A stretch of 64,000 nt of DNA from CAYRNY01 sp964425755. Its GTDB lineage: Bacteria; Chloroflexota; Anaerolineae; Aggregatilineales; Aggregatilineaceae. Made by a program: the position numbers and the translations under genes. The notes beneath the pieces are model-generated. The model did no database searches. It saw only the letters and a program-made list of their open reading frames with translations, and was not told the origin of the DNA. The stretch's first letter is position 1; each line of letters opens with the position of its first letter. Where the stretch lies: positions 38,936-102,935 of the forward strand of contig CAYRNY010000019.1 in NCBI GenBank assembly GCA_964425755.1, given 5' to 3'. Below are positions 1 to 7,506 of this stretch, in pieces.

Positions 1-479
1 TCGGCGTGGCGCGCACCGAGCGTATGCAGGGCGTCCCGCTGCGGGATGCCGTCGCGAGCGATGCGCCGGTGCACGATGCGGTGTTGTTCGGCGTGATGGG
101 CGGCCACGTCAACGTGACCGATGGACGCTACGTGTACATGCGCGGCCCGGCGGGCGAGCGCAACGGCCCGCTGTACGAGTACACGCTGATGCCCACGCAC
201 ATGGACTGCATGTTCGGCGTGGACGAGCTGCAAACGATTGAATTGCAGGAGCCGTTCCCCTTCACAAAAGGCTGCTGCACGATGAAGATACCCAGTCGCG
301 GGTTCCAGAAGCAGCACGATCTGACCACGTACCTGTACGACGTGGTGGCCGATCCCGCGCAGGAACGCCCGCTCGACGATCGCGCGGTCGAACCGCGCAT
401 GATCGAACACCTGGTGCGGTTGATGCACGCAACCGACGCGCCGCCGGAGCAGTACACGCGCCTCGGCCTGCCACAGTGA
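1..479 (+). CDS. Sulfatase-family hydrolase, C-terminal fragment
   Basis: This is the 3' end of a gene that begins before the window. The frame is open from base 3 and about 159 residues are visible. The segment GGHVNVTDGRYVYM (about residues 33-46) and the closing region, with acidic and proline-rich stretches, resemble the C-terminal part of alkaline-phosphatase-fold sulfatases. The N-terminal half, which would hold the formylglycine Cys/Ser and most metal ligands, is outside the window, so the substrate cannot be judged. A GTG at base 6 could be mistaken for a start, but it has no ribosome-binding site and the product would lack the catalytic core. No partner gene is visible; prfA downstream has its own promoter. 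Confidence 0.6.
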   Translation, partial: GVARTERMQGVPLRDAVASDAPVHDAVLFGVMGGHVNVTDGRYVYMRGPAGERNGPLYEYTLMPTHMDCMFGVDELQTIELQEPFPFTKGCCTMKIPSRGFQKQHDLTTYLYDVVADPAQERPLDDRAVEPRMIEHLVRLMHATDAPPEQYTRLGLPQ

Positions 480-536
480 GCGTTGCCCTGCGAGCAGGTC
501 TAGGCCGGGTGTCCCGCTTCACTGACAAATCTGCCC

Positions 537-565
537 GTCAAATCCACGCGGGGATATGGTATAAT
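537..565 (+). promoter_or_regulatory. Promoter of the prfA operon (extended -10)
   Basis: A perfect TATAAT at 560-565 is preceded by TGG, which gives an extended -10. The -35 is weak (GTCAAA at 537-542, 17-bp spacer). It lies about 67 bp before the prfA start. Confidence 0.6.
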
Positions 566-598
566 CGCCGGTACCCCCTTGTGAACGAACGTGAACAA

Positions 599-616
599 GC
601 CCCAGCAGGGGCTTTT
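599..616 (+). terminator. Small terminator-like hairpin in the prfA leader
   Basis: GCCCC at 599-603 pairs with GGGGC at 608-612 around a 4-base loop, followed directly by TTTT (613-616). It sits after the -10 at 560-565 and before the GAGGTG ribosome-binding site at 621-626. It could be a weak attenuator rather than the end of the upstream gene. The stem is only 5 bp. Confidence 0.35.
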
Positions 617-631
617 GTGTGAGGTGTCGGA

Positions 632-1708
632 ATGGCGGACAATACATTACTGGAGAAGCTGGCGGGCATCGAGGCGCGCTATGATGAGCTCGAACGGCTG
701 ATCGCGGACCCCGAGATCGTCACGGATTACGAGAAGGTCGCCGAATACTCGCAGGAACGCGCCGAACTCCAGGAGCTGGTCAACGCGGCGCGCGCATATC
801 GCGAGAAGCTGGACCAACTGGCGCAAGCAGAGGCGCTGCTTGACGACCCGGATATGGCCGAGCTGGCACGTGAAGAAGCCGACATGCTGCGCGGCGAACT
901 GCCCGCGCTGGAAGACCGGTTGCGGCGCTTGCTGCTGCCCAAGGACCCGCGCGACAGCAAAAACGTGATCATGGAAATCCGCGCCGGGGCGGGCGGGGAC
1001 GAGGCGGGGATATTTGCGGCGGACCTGTTCCGCATGTACGCGCGCTATGCCGAAACCAAGGGCTGGAAAGTCAACATGATCAGCGCGAACGAGACCGGCG
1101 TGGGCGGCTACAAGGAAGTGGTCGCGGAGATCAAGGGGCATGGCGCGTTCTCGCGCTTGAAGTTCGAAAGCGGCGTGCACCGCGTGCAGCGTGTGCCCGT
1201 CACCGAAAGCCAGGGGCGCATTCACACCTCGACGGCGACCGTCGCCGTGCTGGCGGAGATGGACGACGTTGAGGTCGATATCAACCCCAACGACTTACAG
1301 ATCGACACGTTCCGTTCGGCGGGCGCGGGCGGCCAGAGCGTGCAGAAGAACGAGACCGCGATCCGCATCACGCACCTGCCGACGGGGATCGTCGTTTCCT
1401 GCCAGGACGAGCGCAGCCAGTTACAGAACAAGCTGCGCGCGATGGGCATCCTCAAGGCCAAGCTGTACGATATCGAGCAGCAGCGCATCCGCGCCGAGCA
1501 GGATTCCACGCGCCGCAGCCAGATCGGGTCCGGCGACCGCAGCGAGAAGATTCGCACGTACAACTACCCGCAGAACCGCGTCACCGATCACCGCATCAAC
1601 ATGAGCAACCACAACCTGCCCGCGATCATGAATGGCGACCTGGACGAGTTCATCGACGAGCTCGCCACGCGCGAAGAGGCCGAACGCCTGCAAGCGCTCG
1701 GCGTATAA
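632..1708 (+). CDS. prfA: Peptide chain release factor 1 (RF1)
   Basis: RF1 recognises UAA and UAG stop codons in the ribosomal A site and triggers release of the finished peptide. The 358-residue length is normal. The GGQ hydrolysis motif lies at residues 233-235, in the context SAGAGGQSVQKNE. The tripeptide anticodon region reads PVT in RVPVTESQGRIHTS, the RF1-type P-x-T rather than the RF2 SPF. The start ATG is preceded by GAGGTG at 621-626. The gene is followed by prmC, whose product methylates the GGQ glutamine, and then by a TsaC-like gene. This is the widely conserved prfA-prmC-tsaC arrangement and supports all three calls. Confidence 0.97.
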   Translation: MADNTLLEKLAGIEARYDELERLIADPEIVTDYEKVAEYSQERAELQELVNAARAYREKLDQLAQAEALLDDPDMAELAREEADMLRGELPALEDRLRRLLLPKDPRDSKNVIMEIRAGAGGDEAGIFAADLFRMYARYAETKGWKVNMISANETGVGGYKEVVAEIKGHGAFSRLKFESGVHRVQRVPVTESQGRIHTSTATVAVLAEMDDVEVDINPNDLQIDTFRSAGAGGQSVQKNETAIRITHLPTGIVVSCQDERSQLQNKLRAMGILKAKLYDIEQQRIRAEQDSTRRSQIGSGDRSEKIRTYNYPQNRVTDHRINMSNHNLPAIMNGDLDEFIDELATREEAERLQALGV

Positions 1709-1833
1709 GGCGTGGGCTACCGCATCCGGCAGCAGGATGTGGCGGCAGCGTCGAAGCCAACACGGGCGAGGGCGCGAGCGCGACGATTCGCCCTCGCTTG
1801 CTGTGTTTTTCGCGAAATGATACGAATTCCACA

Positions 1834-2694
1834 ATGACGACCGTACAGCAGATGCTCGCCTGGGCGCGGGACGCACTCGCCGCCGCGCGTGACTCCGAAC
1901 CGCTGGATGCTTACGTCCTGCTGGGGCACGTGCTGGGCGTCGACCGCGTCGAGTTGATCGCGCACCCAGAGCGAACGCTGACTGGCGCGCAGGCCGCGCG
2001 ATTCCGGGCGCTGGTGGCGCGCCGCGCCGGAGGGACGCCGGTCGCCTACCTGACCGGCAGACACCCGTTTTACGATCTGCCGGATGACCTGCTCGTGACG
2101 CCAGACGTGCTGATTCCGCGCCCGGAAACCGAGCACCTGGTCGAAGCGGCGCTGGCGTGGGCACGCGGGCGTGACGTGCGCTGCATCGCGGACATCGGGA
2201 CCGGCAGCGGCGCGATCGCGGTGACGCTGGCGCGCGGGGTGCCGGGTGCGCGCGTGTGGGCGGTCGATGTTTCCGGCGCGGCGTTGGCGGTCGCGCAGCG
2301 CAACATCGATCGCTACGCGCTGGCTGAGCGGGTGCGCTGCGTGCGCGGTGACCTGCTCGCGCCGCTGGTGCAGGCGGGCGTTGTGTGCGACCTGATCGCG
2401 GCGAACCTGCCGTATATCGCCAGCGTGGAAGTTGATGGGCTGGCCGTTACCGCGCACGAGCCGCGCCTGGCGCTCGATGGTGGCGCGGACGGGCTGGACG
2501 CGATCCGGCGCGTGCTGGCGGATGCGCCGCGCGTGCTGGCCCCGGGTGGCCTGCTGCTGCTGGAGATCGGCGCACAGCAGGGCGCGCAGGTCGCGGCGCT
2601 GGCAGCGTCCGCGCTGCCCGGTGCGCGGGTCAGCGTGCTGCCCGACCTTGCCGGGCGCGACCGGGTGGTGCATATTCAACGCGAGGGAGGCTGA
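1834..2694 (+). CDS. prmC: Release factor glutamine methyltransferase (PrmC/HemK)
   Basis: This SAM-dependent enzyme N5-methylates the glutamine of the GGQ motif in release factors. The protein has 286 residues. An N-terminal helical domain contains GTPVAYLTGRHPFYDL, and DVLIPRPETEHLVE is characteristic of the family. The SAM loop is DIGTGSGAIAV. The substrate-binding motif, usually NPPY, reads NLPY here (residues 191-194), a conservative but noticeable change. The start at 1834 (MTTVQQML) was chosen by fit to the family; there is no strong Shine-Dalgarno, and a TTG at 1798 would add 12 unlikely residues. The stop lies 1 base before the next ATG, so translation of tsaC is probably coupled. 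Confidence 0.95.
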   Translation: MTTVQQMLAWARDALAAARDSEPLDAYVLLGHVLGVDRVELIAHPERTLTGAQAARFRALVARRAGGTPVAYLTGRHPFYDLPDDLLVTPDVLIPRPETEHLVEAALAWARGRDVRCIADIGTGSGAIAVTLARGVPGARVWAVDVSGAALAVAQRNIDRYALAERVRCVRGDLLAPLVQAGVVCDLIAANLPYIASVEVDGLAVTAHEPRLALDGGADGLDAIRRVLADAPRVLAPGGLLLLEIGAQQGAQVAALAASALPGARVSVLPDLAGRDRVVHIQREGG

Positions 2695-2695
2695 G

Positions 2696-3316
2696 ATGAT
2701 GGCGCGCATTGTGTCGATTGACTATCCCGAAGCCGAAACGCTGGCCTGCGAGGTCCTGCAGCGTGGCGACCTGGTGGTGCTGCCGACCGATACCGTCTAC
2801 GGCATCGGCGCGCAGATTGACGAGGCCGCGATCGCGCGCGTCTTCAACGCCAAGCGCCGCCCGCAGGAACGCGCGATCCCGGTGTTGCTGGCTGATGCGG
2901 ACGCGGTGCCGCGTGTTGCGTCCACCTTTCCGGAGGCAGCCCGGCGGCTTGCGGAAACGTTCTGGCCCGGCCCGCTGACGATCGTGCTGCCGAAGCGTGA
3001 TGATCTTCCCAAGAATCTGAGCACGCTGCCGACGGTGGGCGTGCGCGTCCCGGCGCACCCGCGCACCTGCGCGATCATCGCGGCGGCGGGCGGCGCGCTT
3101 GCCGTGACCAGCGCGAATCGCTCCGAGCGACCTGCTGCCTGCACCATCCGCGAGGCGATCGCATATTTCCGCGACGAGGTCGCGCTTTACCTGGACGGGG
3201 GACGCTGCGCGGGCGGCGTGCCCTCGACGGTGGTCGCGTTGGATGCCGGCGGTGCGATCACCGTCCTGCGCGAAGGGCCGCTCAGCGCCGGTGATCTGCG
3301 CGCGGCGCTGGAGTGA
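2696..3316 (+). CDS. tsaC: L-threonylcarbamoyladenylate synthase (TsaC/Sua5/YrdC family)
   Basis: The enzyme makes threonylcarbamoyl-AMP from threonine, bicarbonate and ATP, the first step of the t6A37 modification of ANN-decoding tRNAs. It has 206 residues, the single-domain TsaC size without the Sua5 C-terminal domain. Family signatures visible are VVLPTDTVYGIG near the N-terminus, KRR (as NAKRRPQ), FWPGPLTIVLP, VGVRVPAHP and LAVTSANRSE. The frame is open further upstream, but that part is out of frame with prmC. The ATG at 2696 follows GAGGGAGG (2683-2690), which lies inside the end of prmC. Two consecutive ATGs (2696 and 2699) make the exact first residue ambiguous by one. Confidence 0.94.
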   Translation: MMARIVSIDYPEAETLACEVLQRGDLVVLPTDTVYGIGAQIDEAAIARVFNAKRRPQERAIPVLLADADAVPRVASTFPEAARRLAETFWPGPLTIVLPKRDDLPKNLSTLPTVGVRVPAHPRTCAIIAAAGGALAVTSANRSERPAACTIREAIAYFRDEVALYLDGGRCAGGVPSTVVALDAGGAITVLREGPLSAGDLRAALE

Positions 3317-3387
3317 ACGCGCCGCGGATCGCGTGGCCGGGCGTGCATATAGCCGGGTCGCCGTAGGGTGTGTTATTTTCCCGCGCA

Positions 3388-3396
3388 TGTTAAAAT
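3388..3396 (+). promoter_or_regulatory. Extended -10 promoter for the AAA ATPase gene
   Basis: TGT followed by TAAAAT (3388-3396) forms an extended -10 with no clear -35. The predicted transcript would begin near 3403, about 93 nt before the chosen ATG at 3496. Confidence 0.45.
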
Positions 3397-3495
3397 CGTG
3401 ATACAGTATTGACCAGTGAAAGACGATCCAAAGTGCCACGTTCTCCACTGTTGCGACGTAAGGGCTTTTTACCGGGTATGCGTGTAGAGGAAGAC

Positions 3496-4827
3496 ATGAC
3501 TGGTTCTGCGAAGATGGCGATGCGTTACGAGCGGCTGGCGCTGTGGGCCGAAGACGAGTGGAAAGCGCGTTACGGCGAGCAGCCCTTCCAACTGCTGTGG
3601 GCAGCGGAAAGCTGCGGCAACCGGCTGGCCCAACGCCGGATACGCCCGCGCCGCCGGTTGCGCGGCAAGGCATATTACACGGGGTTTGAGCAGGTTCCGT
3701 GTGACGAGGTCATCCCGATCAGCGAATACGTGGTGCCGGGGCGCAAAGCGCAGCTTGGCGAGTCGGTGGGCGCGTTCCTGTTCAACTTCGAGCACCCGGA
3801 CGGTGATTTTGACGTGCTGTACGTCTCGTCGTATTTCCGCGACGACGACCCGAACATCGTCGCGATCGCGCTCGTCCCGCCGGACCATCTCGATCCCTGG
3901 GTGGCCTTCGAGGGGTTGTGCAACGACGCGGTACGCCGCCCGACGCGCCGCCAGGACGTCTACATCATCGGGGGCACGAACGCGTATTTCAAGCCCACCG
4001 TCGAGTGGGACGAGGTGATCCTGCCCGCGTACATCAAGGAAGACCTGCGCTCGGATATGGAAGCGTTCTTCACCGATGGTGTGCCGATCTACCAGGAATT
4101 GAACCTCGCGCCGTTCCGCAAGCTGCTGCTGGTGGGGCCGCCGGGGACCGGCAAGACGATGCTCTGCGCGGCGGTGGCGAAGCTCGCGCTGAAGAAGAAA
4201 CGCGTCGTGGTGTACGTCTCCGGCGCGGACGATGACGGCGCGTCCTTCCACAAGATTCACCACGCGCTGAACGTGGTCGCCAACGCGGGCTATCCCGTGC
4301 TGTTGATCGTGGAAGAGATCGACGTGTACCTGCGCAAGGACGACAAGGCGCGGATTCTCAACGTGCTGGATGGGCTGGAGTCGCCGAACAACCCGCGCGG
4401 CGCGCTGCTGCTGGCGACGACCAATTACCCCGAGGTGATCGACGAGCGCATCGCCAAGCGCCCGGGCCGCATGGACCGGATTCTGGTCATCCCGCCGATC
4501 CAGGACGAGGCGCTGGCGCATCAAATGCTCAAGCATTACATGGGGCCGCAGTGGCAGGACGACCACGCGGAAGTGGTGCCGGTGCTGGTGGGGCAGACGG
4601 GCGCGTTCGTGCGCGAGATCGCGCTGCACGCGCGGATGCTGGCCGCGCACAAGCGCCAGCGCACGGTAGAGCTGGCGACGCTCAGGCAGTCGGTCGCCAG
4701 CCTGTCGAACCAGATCAACACCGGTGATGACTTGATGCCACGCCGGTCGATGGGGTTCGGTTCGCGCGGGAACGGCTATGAGATAGTGGAGCGCGACCCG
4801 TTTATGGAGACCGAACCGGACGACTGA
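3496..4827 (+). CDS. AAA-family ATPase with an N-terminal domain of unknown function
   Basis: A 443-residue protein. The AAA module occupies about residues 195-370: Walker A GPPGTGKT at about 213-220; a Walker B-like LLIVEEIDV at about 268, where the usual Asp is Glu; sensor-1 region LLLATTNYPE; and an arginine-finger-like KRPGRMDR. The first 190 residues are not a recognised domain. The start at 3496 was chosen for the AGAGGAAG at 3486-3493; earlier starts at 3478 and TTG 3409 remain possible, and the latter would be almost leaderless. The overall layout resembles BCS1/Vps4-like single-AAA remodelling ATPases, but the substrate is unknown. The gene stands alone, with its own promoter and a terminator-like hairpin behind it. 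Confidence 0.8.
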   Translation: MTGSAKMAMRYERLALWAEDEWKARYGEQPFQLLWAAESCGNRLAQRRIRPRRRLRGKAYYTGFEQVPCDEVIPISEYVVPGRKAQLGESVGAFLFNFEHPDGDFDVLYVSSYFRDDDPNIVAIALVPPDHLDPWVAFEGLCNDAVRRPTRRQDVYIIGGTNAYFKPTVEWDEVILPAYIKEDLRSDMEAFFTDGVPIYQELNLAPFRKLLLVGPPGTGKTMLCAAVAKLALKKKRVVVYVSGADDDGASFHKIHHALNVVANAGYPVLLIVEEIDVYLRKDDKARILNVLDGLESPNNPRGALLLATTNYPEVIDERIAKRPGRMDRILVIPPIQDEALAHQMLKHYMGPQWQDDHAEVVPVLVGQTGAFVREIALHARMLAAHKRQRTVELATLRQSVASLSNQINTGDDLMPRRSMGFGSRGNGYEIVERDPFMETEPDD

Positions 4828-4859
4828 GTGCGCAGCACTGCATCCTTCGCTGACATCGC

Positions 4860-4900
4860 CGCCCGCAGAAGAACGTCGTCCCGCTGCGGGCGTTCTGTTG
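4860..4900 (+). terminator. Terminator-like hairpin after the AAA ATPase gene
   Basis: CGCCCGCAG (4860-4868) pairs perfectly with CTGCGGGCG (4884-4892) around a 15-base loop, followed by the T-rich TTCTGTTG. A sister element with the same 3' flank occurs at 5736-5780. Confidence 0.6.
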
Positions 4901-4990
4901 TGCGGGCTGTTACCCGCGATCCGGGGATTTGCTTCAGCACTAGTGTGTGATTTGTGTATTTTGTTTGGACAACTGGCGTGCTTGCGTCGT

Positions 4991-4996
4991 TATAAT
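4991..4996 (+). promoter_or_regulatory. Candidate -10 box upstream of the TGA-interrupted AhpD-like gene
   Basis: TATAAT lies in the context CGTTATAATCAAG, the same string found before the Uma2 gene at 60910-60920. A -35 is not clear (TGGACA at 4966-4971 would give a 19-bp spacer). The leader to ATG 5113 would be about 110 nt. Confidence 0.4.
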
Positions 4997-5112
4997 CAAG
5001 CCTACGATGTGTCTGTTCATCTGGGGTTGCCCGGCGCCGTGGATACGGTTGGCGTGCCCCCGACAGACTCTCTCATGAAGCCTAGTTACGCTGCTACCAA
5101 GGGAGTGCAACC

Positions 5113-5688
5113 ATGACCCGAATTCCAACTGTAAGCCCCGAAAACGCCCGCGGTCTCAAGAAGTTTATTTTCTGGTCAATCAAGCGCCAGCAAGGCTATA
5201 TACCCGGTATTATCAAGATAGCACTGGTGGATTTAAAAGTGGGTAACCCGCTCAACCGGCTTTATAAGTACCTGCATCTCCGCAAGCGATCCCCGATGAC
5301 CCGGCTTCAGCGCGAAATGCTGGCGACTGTGGTTAATGGCATTGTTGGCGGCGCGCCTTGACTGGGCATGCATACGGAGGCAGTTCGCCGCCTGACTGGA
5401 GATGAACACTTAACGCCGGAGTTCGCCACAACCTGGCCGACCTACGATCTGGATCCTAAGACGCGCGCGTTGCTGGCTTACGCCAAAAAACTGACCGAGT
5501 CGCCCGCGATGCTGACCGATGAGGATTTTGTAGCGCTGCGCGACGCAGGGTGGAGCGATCAAGGGATCTACGAAGCGTCGGCATTGATCAGCTTCTTTAA
5601 CCTGACTGGCCGGATGGAGGCTGTGTCGGGTTTGCCGATAGATGTTATCCCGCCTGAGGCGCGGATGCCCGAAGCACAGGCAGACTGA
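5113..5688 (+). CDS. AhpD-like/CMD-family peroxidase-related protein with an in-frame TGA at the catalytic-Cys position (candidate selenoprotein)
   Basis: Two same-frame open segments, 5113-5361 and 5368-5688, join into one 191-residue protein if TGA 5359-5361 is read through as residue 83. The combined length and sequence fit the AhpD-like, carboxymuconolactone-decarboxylase-fold 'peroxidase-related' family. Measured from E68 (in QREMLATVV), the TGA lies 15 residues downstream and H87 lies 19 downstream. This is the spacing of Glu118, Cys133 and His137 in M. tuberculosis AhpD. The partner of Cys130 is Gly80, so the motif reads G-A-P-U-L-G-M-H where C-x-x-C-x-x-x-H is usual. ATG 5368 has no ribosome-binding site, whereas ATG 5113 has AAGGGAG (5099-5105). 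A short hairpin lies 3' of the TGA. The alternatives are a pseudogene or a sequencing error turning TGC/TGT into TGA. Confidence 0.7.
5376..5392 (+). promoter_or_regulatory. Possible bacterial SECIS-like hairpin 3' of the in-frame TGA
   Basis: GG-A-GGC (5376-5381) pairs with GCC-G-CC (5387-5392) with one A/G mismatch, closing the loop AGTTC (5382-5386). The loop starts 20 nt after the TGA and has G at its second position, within the loose rules used for bacterial SECIS elements. The stem is short. A competing 7-bp stem, GGCGGCG (5347-5353) with CGCCGCC (5386-5392), would enclose the TGA instead. Folding and comparative data are needed to choose. Confidence 0.4.
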
Positions 5689-5735
5689 CACGCCAGTGTG
5701 TTGGGCTGAGCACGACTTGTCCGGAAGCCTGATTA

Positions 5736-5780
5736 ACGCTCGCAGCGGTCTCTTATTTCCGCTTGCGGGCGTTCTGTTGT
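5736..5780 (+). terminator. Terminator-like hairpin after the AhpD-like gene
   Basis: ACGCTCGCAGCGG (5736-5748) pairs with CCGCTTGCGGGCGT (5759-5772) with one bulge and one wobble, and is followed by TCTGTTGT. The 3' side GCGGGCGTTCTGTTGT is identical to the element at 4860-4900. Confidence 0.5.
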
Positions 5781-5884
5781 ATGGGCAAGTGCCGGTGTGC
5801 CAATCGCCAATACACACTATGATCTTTAGCACTATCGTGAGACAGAGCGACCGTTTATAGTGAGTGGCAATCTGGACAAATGTT

Positions 5885-6334
5885 ATGAGTACGCAGGCGC
5901 AGTTAGAGGCTTTGTTGCCGGTCGCGCTGACGCTGGTTTTGGCGGGGATTATCGGCCTGGACCGCGAATGGCGCGCAAGCCCGGCGGGAATTCGCACCCA
6001 CATGATGGTGGGCATGGGCGCTGCCCTGGTGATGGTGCTGGCGCGTGAGTTGTACGACGAGAACGCGGCGGCCCGCCTGGCAGCGAACGTGATCACGGGG
6101 ATCGGGTTTCTGGGCGCGGGCGTAATCATCCGCCGCCGGGACAGCGTCCACGAACTGACCACCGCGGCCTCGTTGTGGTTTGTCGCGATTGTGGGTCTGG
6201 TGGCCGGGGCGGGGCTGTACGTCATGGCGACCGGCGCGACCACGATCGGTTGGGTTGTGCTGGTGGTGCTGCGGGCGATTACCAAGCGTCACCGGCACGA
6301 CATCCACACAGGCGCTTCCGCAGACCGGAGCTGA
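5885..6334 (+). CDS. MgtC/SapB-family membrane protein
   Basis: A 149-residue membrane protein with four hydrophobic segments in the first 125 residues and a short basic tail (TKRHRHD). The family signature is clear: LAGIIGLDREWRASPAGIRT followed by HMMVGMGAALVM, then NVITGIGFLGAGVI and LTTAASLWFVA. MgtC-like proteins are linked to magnesium homeostasis and to modulation of membrane energetics; the molecular activity of this branch is not certain. ATG 5885 fits the family N-terminus; GTG 5864 would add seven residues. Neither has a good Shine-Dalgarno. No magnesium-sensing leader is recognisable. Confidence 0.88.
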   Translation: MSTQAQLEALLPVALTLVLAGIIGLDREWRASPAGIRTHMMVGMGAALVMVLARELYDENAAARLAANVITGIGFLGAGVIIRRRDSVHELTTAASLWFVAIVGLVAGAGLYVMATGATTIGWVVLVVLRAITKRHRHDIHTGASADRS

Positions 6335-6376
6335 CCCGCATCGTGACGCCGTATGCCGTGCGCGCGGGGCCGGCGT

Positions 6377-7066
6377 TCAGGATTCGTCGTCGGCAGGAAG
6401 GTGGCGCTCGATGTGGTTTTTGACCGCGAAGACGGCGGCTTCGGCCCGGTTGGAAACCTGAAGCTTGCTTAAGATGTTGCCCACGTAGTTGCGTACCGTG
6501 CCTTCGCCCAGGAACAACTGCGCGGCGATTTCGCGATTGGTCAGACCTTCGACCATCAGCGCGAGGATGCGCATTTCCTGCGGTGTGAGGCCGGAGAAGG
6601 CGGATGCTTCTTTTACCTGCGCAGCTTGCCGGACTTCTTCGAGCAGCGCTTTGGTCATCGACGGATCGATGAGCGCGTCACCCTTGCCGACGGTGCGGAT
6701 CGCATCGACCAGGTCGCTGCTGCCCACACGTTTGAGTACGTATCCGACCGCGCCCGCTCGCACGGCGTCCATGACGAGTTCGTCTTCGGCGTATGAGGTC
6801 AGCATGATGACCTTGGCTCCAGGCACTTGCTCGCCGATTTGCTCGCAGGCTTCAATGCCGGACAGCCCGCCCGGCATGCGGATATCCATCACGATGATGT
6901 CCGGTTTGTGGGCGACCGCCTGGCGTACCGCTTCAACGCCGCTTTCGGCTTCCGCGACGACGTTGAAGTCCGGCTGTTGCTCGAGCAGCGCCTTGAGACC
7001 GGCGCGCACGACCGCGTGATCGTCCGCGATGAGAATGCGAAGTGGTGTCACAGATGTCTCCGGCAT
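6377..7066 (-). CDS. NarL/DevR-type response regulator
   Basis: A 229-residue two-domain regulator. The receiver domain covers residues 8-125, with the acidic pair D15-D16, phospho-acceptor D61 (IIVMDIRMP), a conserved Thr/Ser in LTSYAEDE and a Lys in YVLKRVG. The C-terminal LuxR/GerE helix-turn-helix covers about 160-220 (LTPQEMRILALMVEGLTNRE...GTVRNYVGNILSKL). It is divergent from the kinase gene at 7507, a usual layout for a cognate pair. Phosphorylated NarL/DevR proteins dimerise and bind promoters; targets here are unknown. A minus-strand TATAAT at 7363-7368 could drive it from a long leader. Confidence 0.93.
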   Translation of the reverse strand: MPETSVTPLRILIADDHAVVRAGLKALLEQQPDFNVVAEAESGVEAVRQAVAHKPDIIVMDIRMPGGLSGIEACEQIGEQVPGAKVIMLTSYAEDELVMDAVRAGAVGYVLKRVGSSDLVDAIRTVGKGDALIDPSMTKALLEEVRQAAQVKEASAFSGLTPQEMRILALMVEGLTNREIAAQLFLGEGTVRNYVGNILSKLQVSNRAEAAVFAVKNHIERHLPADDES

Positions 7067-7506
7067 GGGGTTGTGTTAGTCAGTCTATTGTGTAAATCGA
7101 GATTGCATAAACGTATGTTGAACGAACAAACAATAGCTAGTAAAACTAAGATGGTCGCGATGAAAAGGTTCGGTACCATCCCAGCATTTTTGAACCAACC
7201 GCGTTCTGACGCACGTTTGCGCGCAGGACGCAGGTCCACATCCGAACAGCCTGACGCTGTTGGGGGTGGCACCGTCCGCAGCGCGCACGCCAACAGAATA
7301 ACATAGATCGGCATCCCGGCGCGAATACTCAAACCTGGTGGAGCCTGGCCCATAGCGTCCCGATTATACCTGCTGATTCCCTGTCTTCACCAGTTGCAGC
7401 CACGTGTGGCGATCCGGTTTACGGCGGATTCTTTAAATTTTTTAATCTCTATCGTTATTAAAGATGGTAATCACAGATCGCACAACGGTCAAATCGAGGC
7501 TAACCC
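7067..7506. other. Intergenic region between divergent regulator and kinase genes
   Basis: This 440-bp stretch has lower GC than its surroundings, with AT-rich blocks at about 7080-7150 and 7425-7470. It must hold both promoters. The only clear hexamer is TATAAT on the minus strand at 7363-7368. No convincing gene or RNA is seen. A GAGGC ribosome-binding site at 7496-7500 precedes the kinase start. Confidence 0.5.

Noticed and set aside
2432..2695. An N-terminal extension of the TsaC-like gene back to 2432.
   Set aside because: This part overlaps prmC in another frame and is Arg/Trp-rich with no similarity. The ATG at 2696 has a good ribosome-binding site and matches the family start.
4898..5116. 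A 72-codon frame ending in an ATGA overlap with the AhpD-like gene.
   Set aside because: It starts inside the terminator hairpin, has no ribosome-binding site, spans the probable promoter at 4991 and has no recognisable protein features. The ATGA overlap is likely chance.
5362..5688. An independent small gene starting at ATG 5368.
   Set aside because: No Shine-Dalgarno precedes it, and its product is exactly the C-terminal half of the AhpD-like family. The reading as one gene with an in-frame TGA explains both parts.
7048..7353. A 101-codon minus-strand frame upstream of the NarL-type regulator, just after a TATAAT box.
   Set aside because: It overlaps the regulator's start, has weak codon bias and no recognisable features. 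The -10 box more likely serves the regulator.
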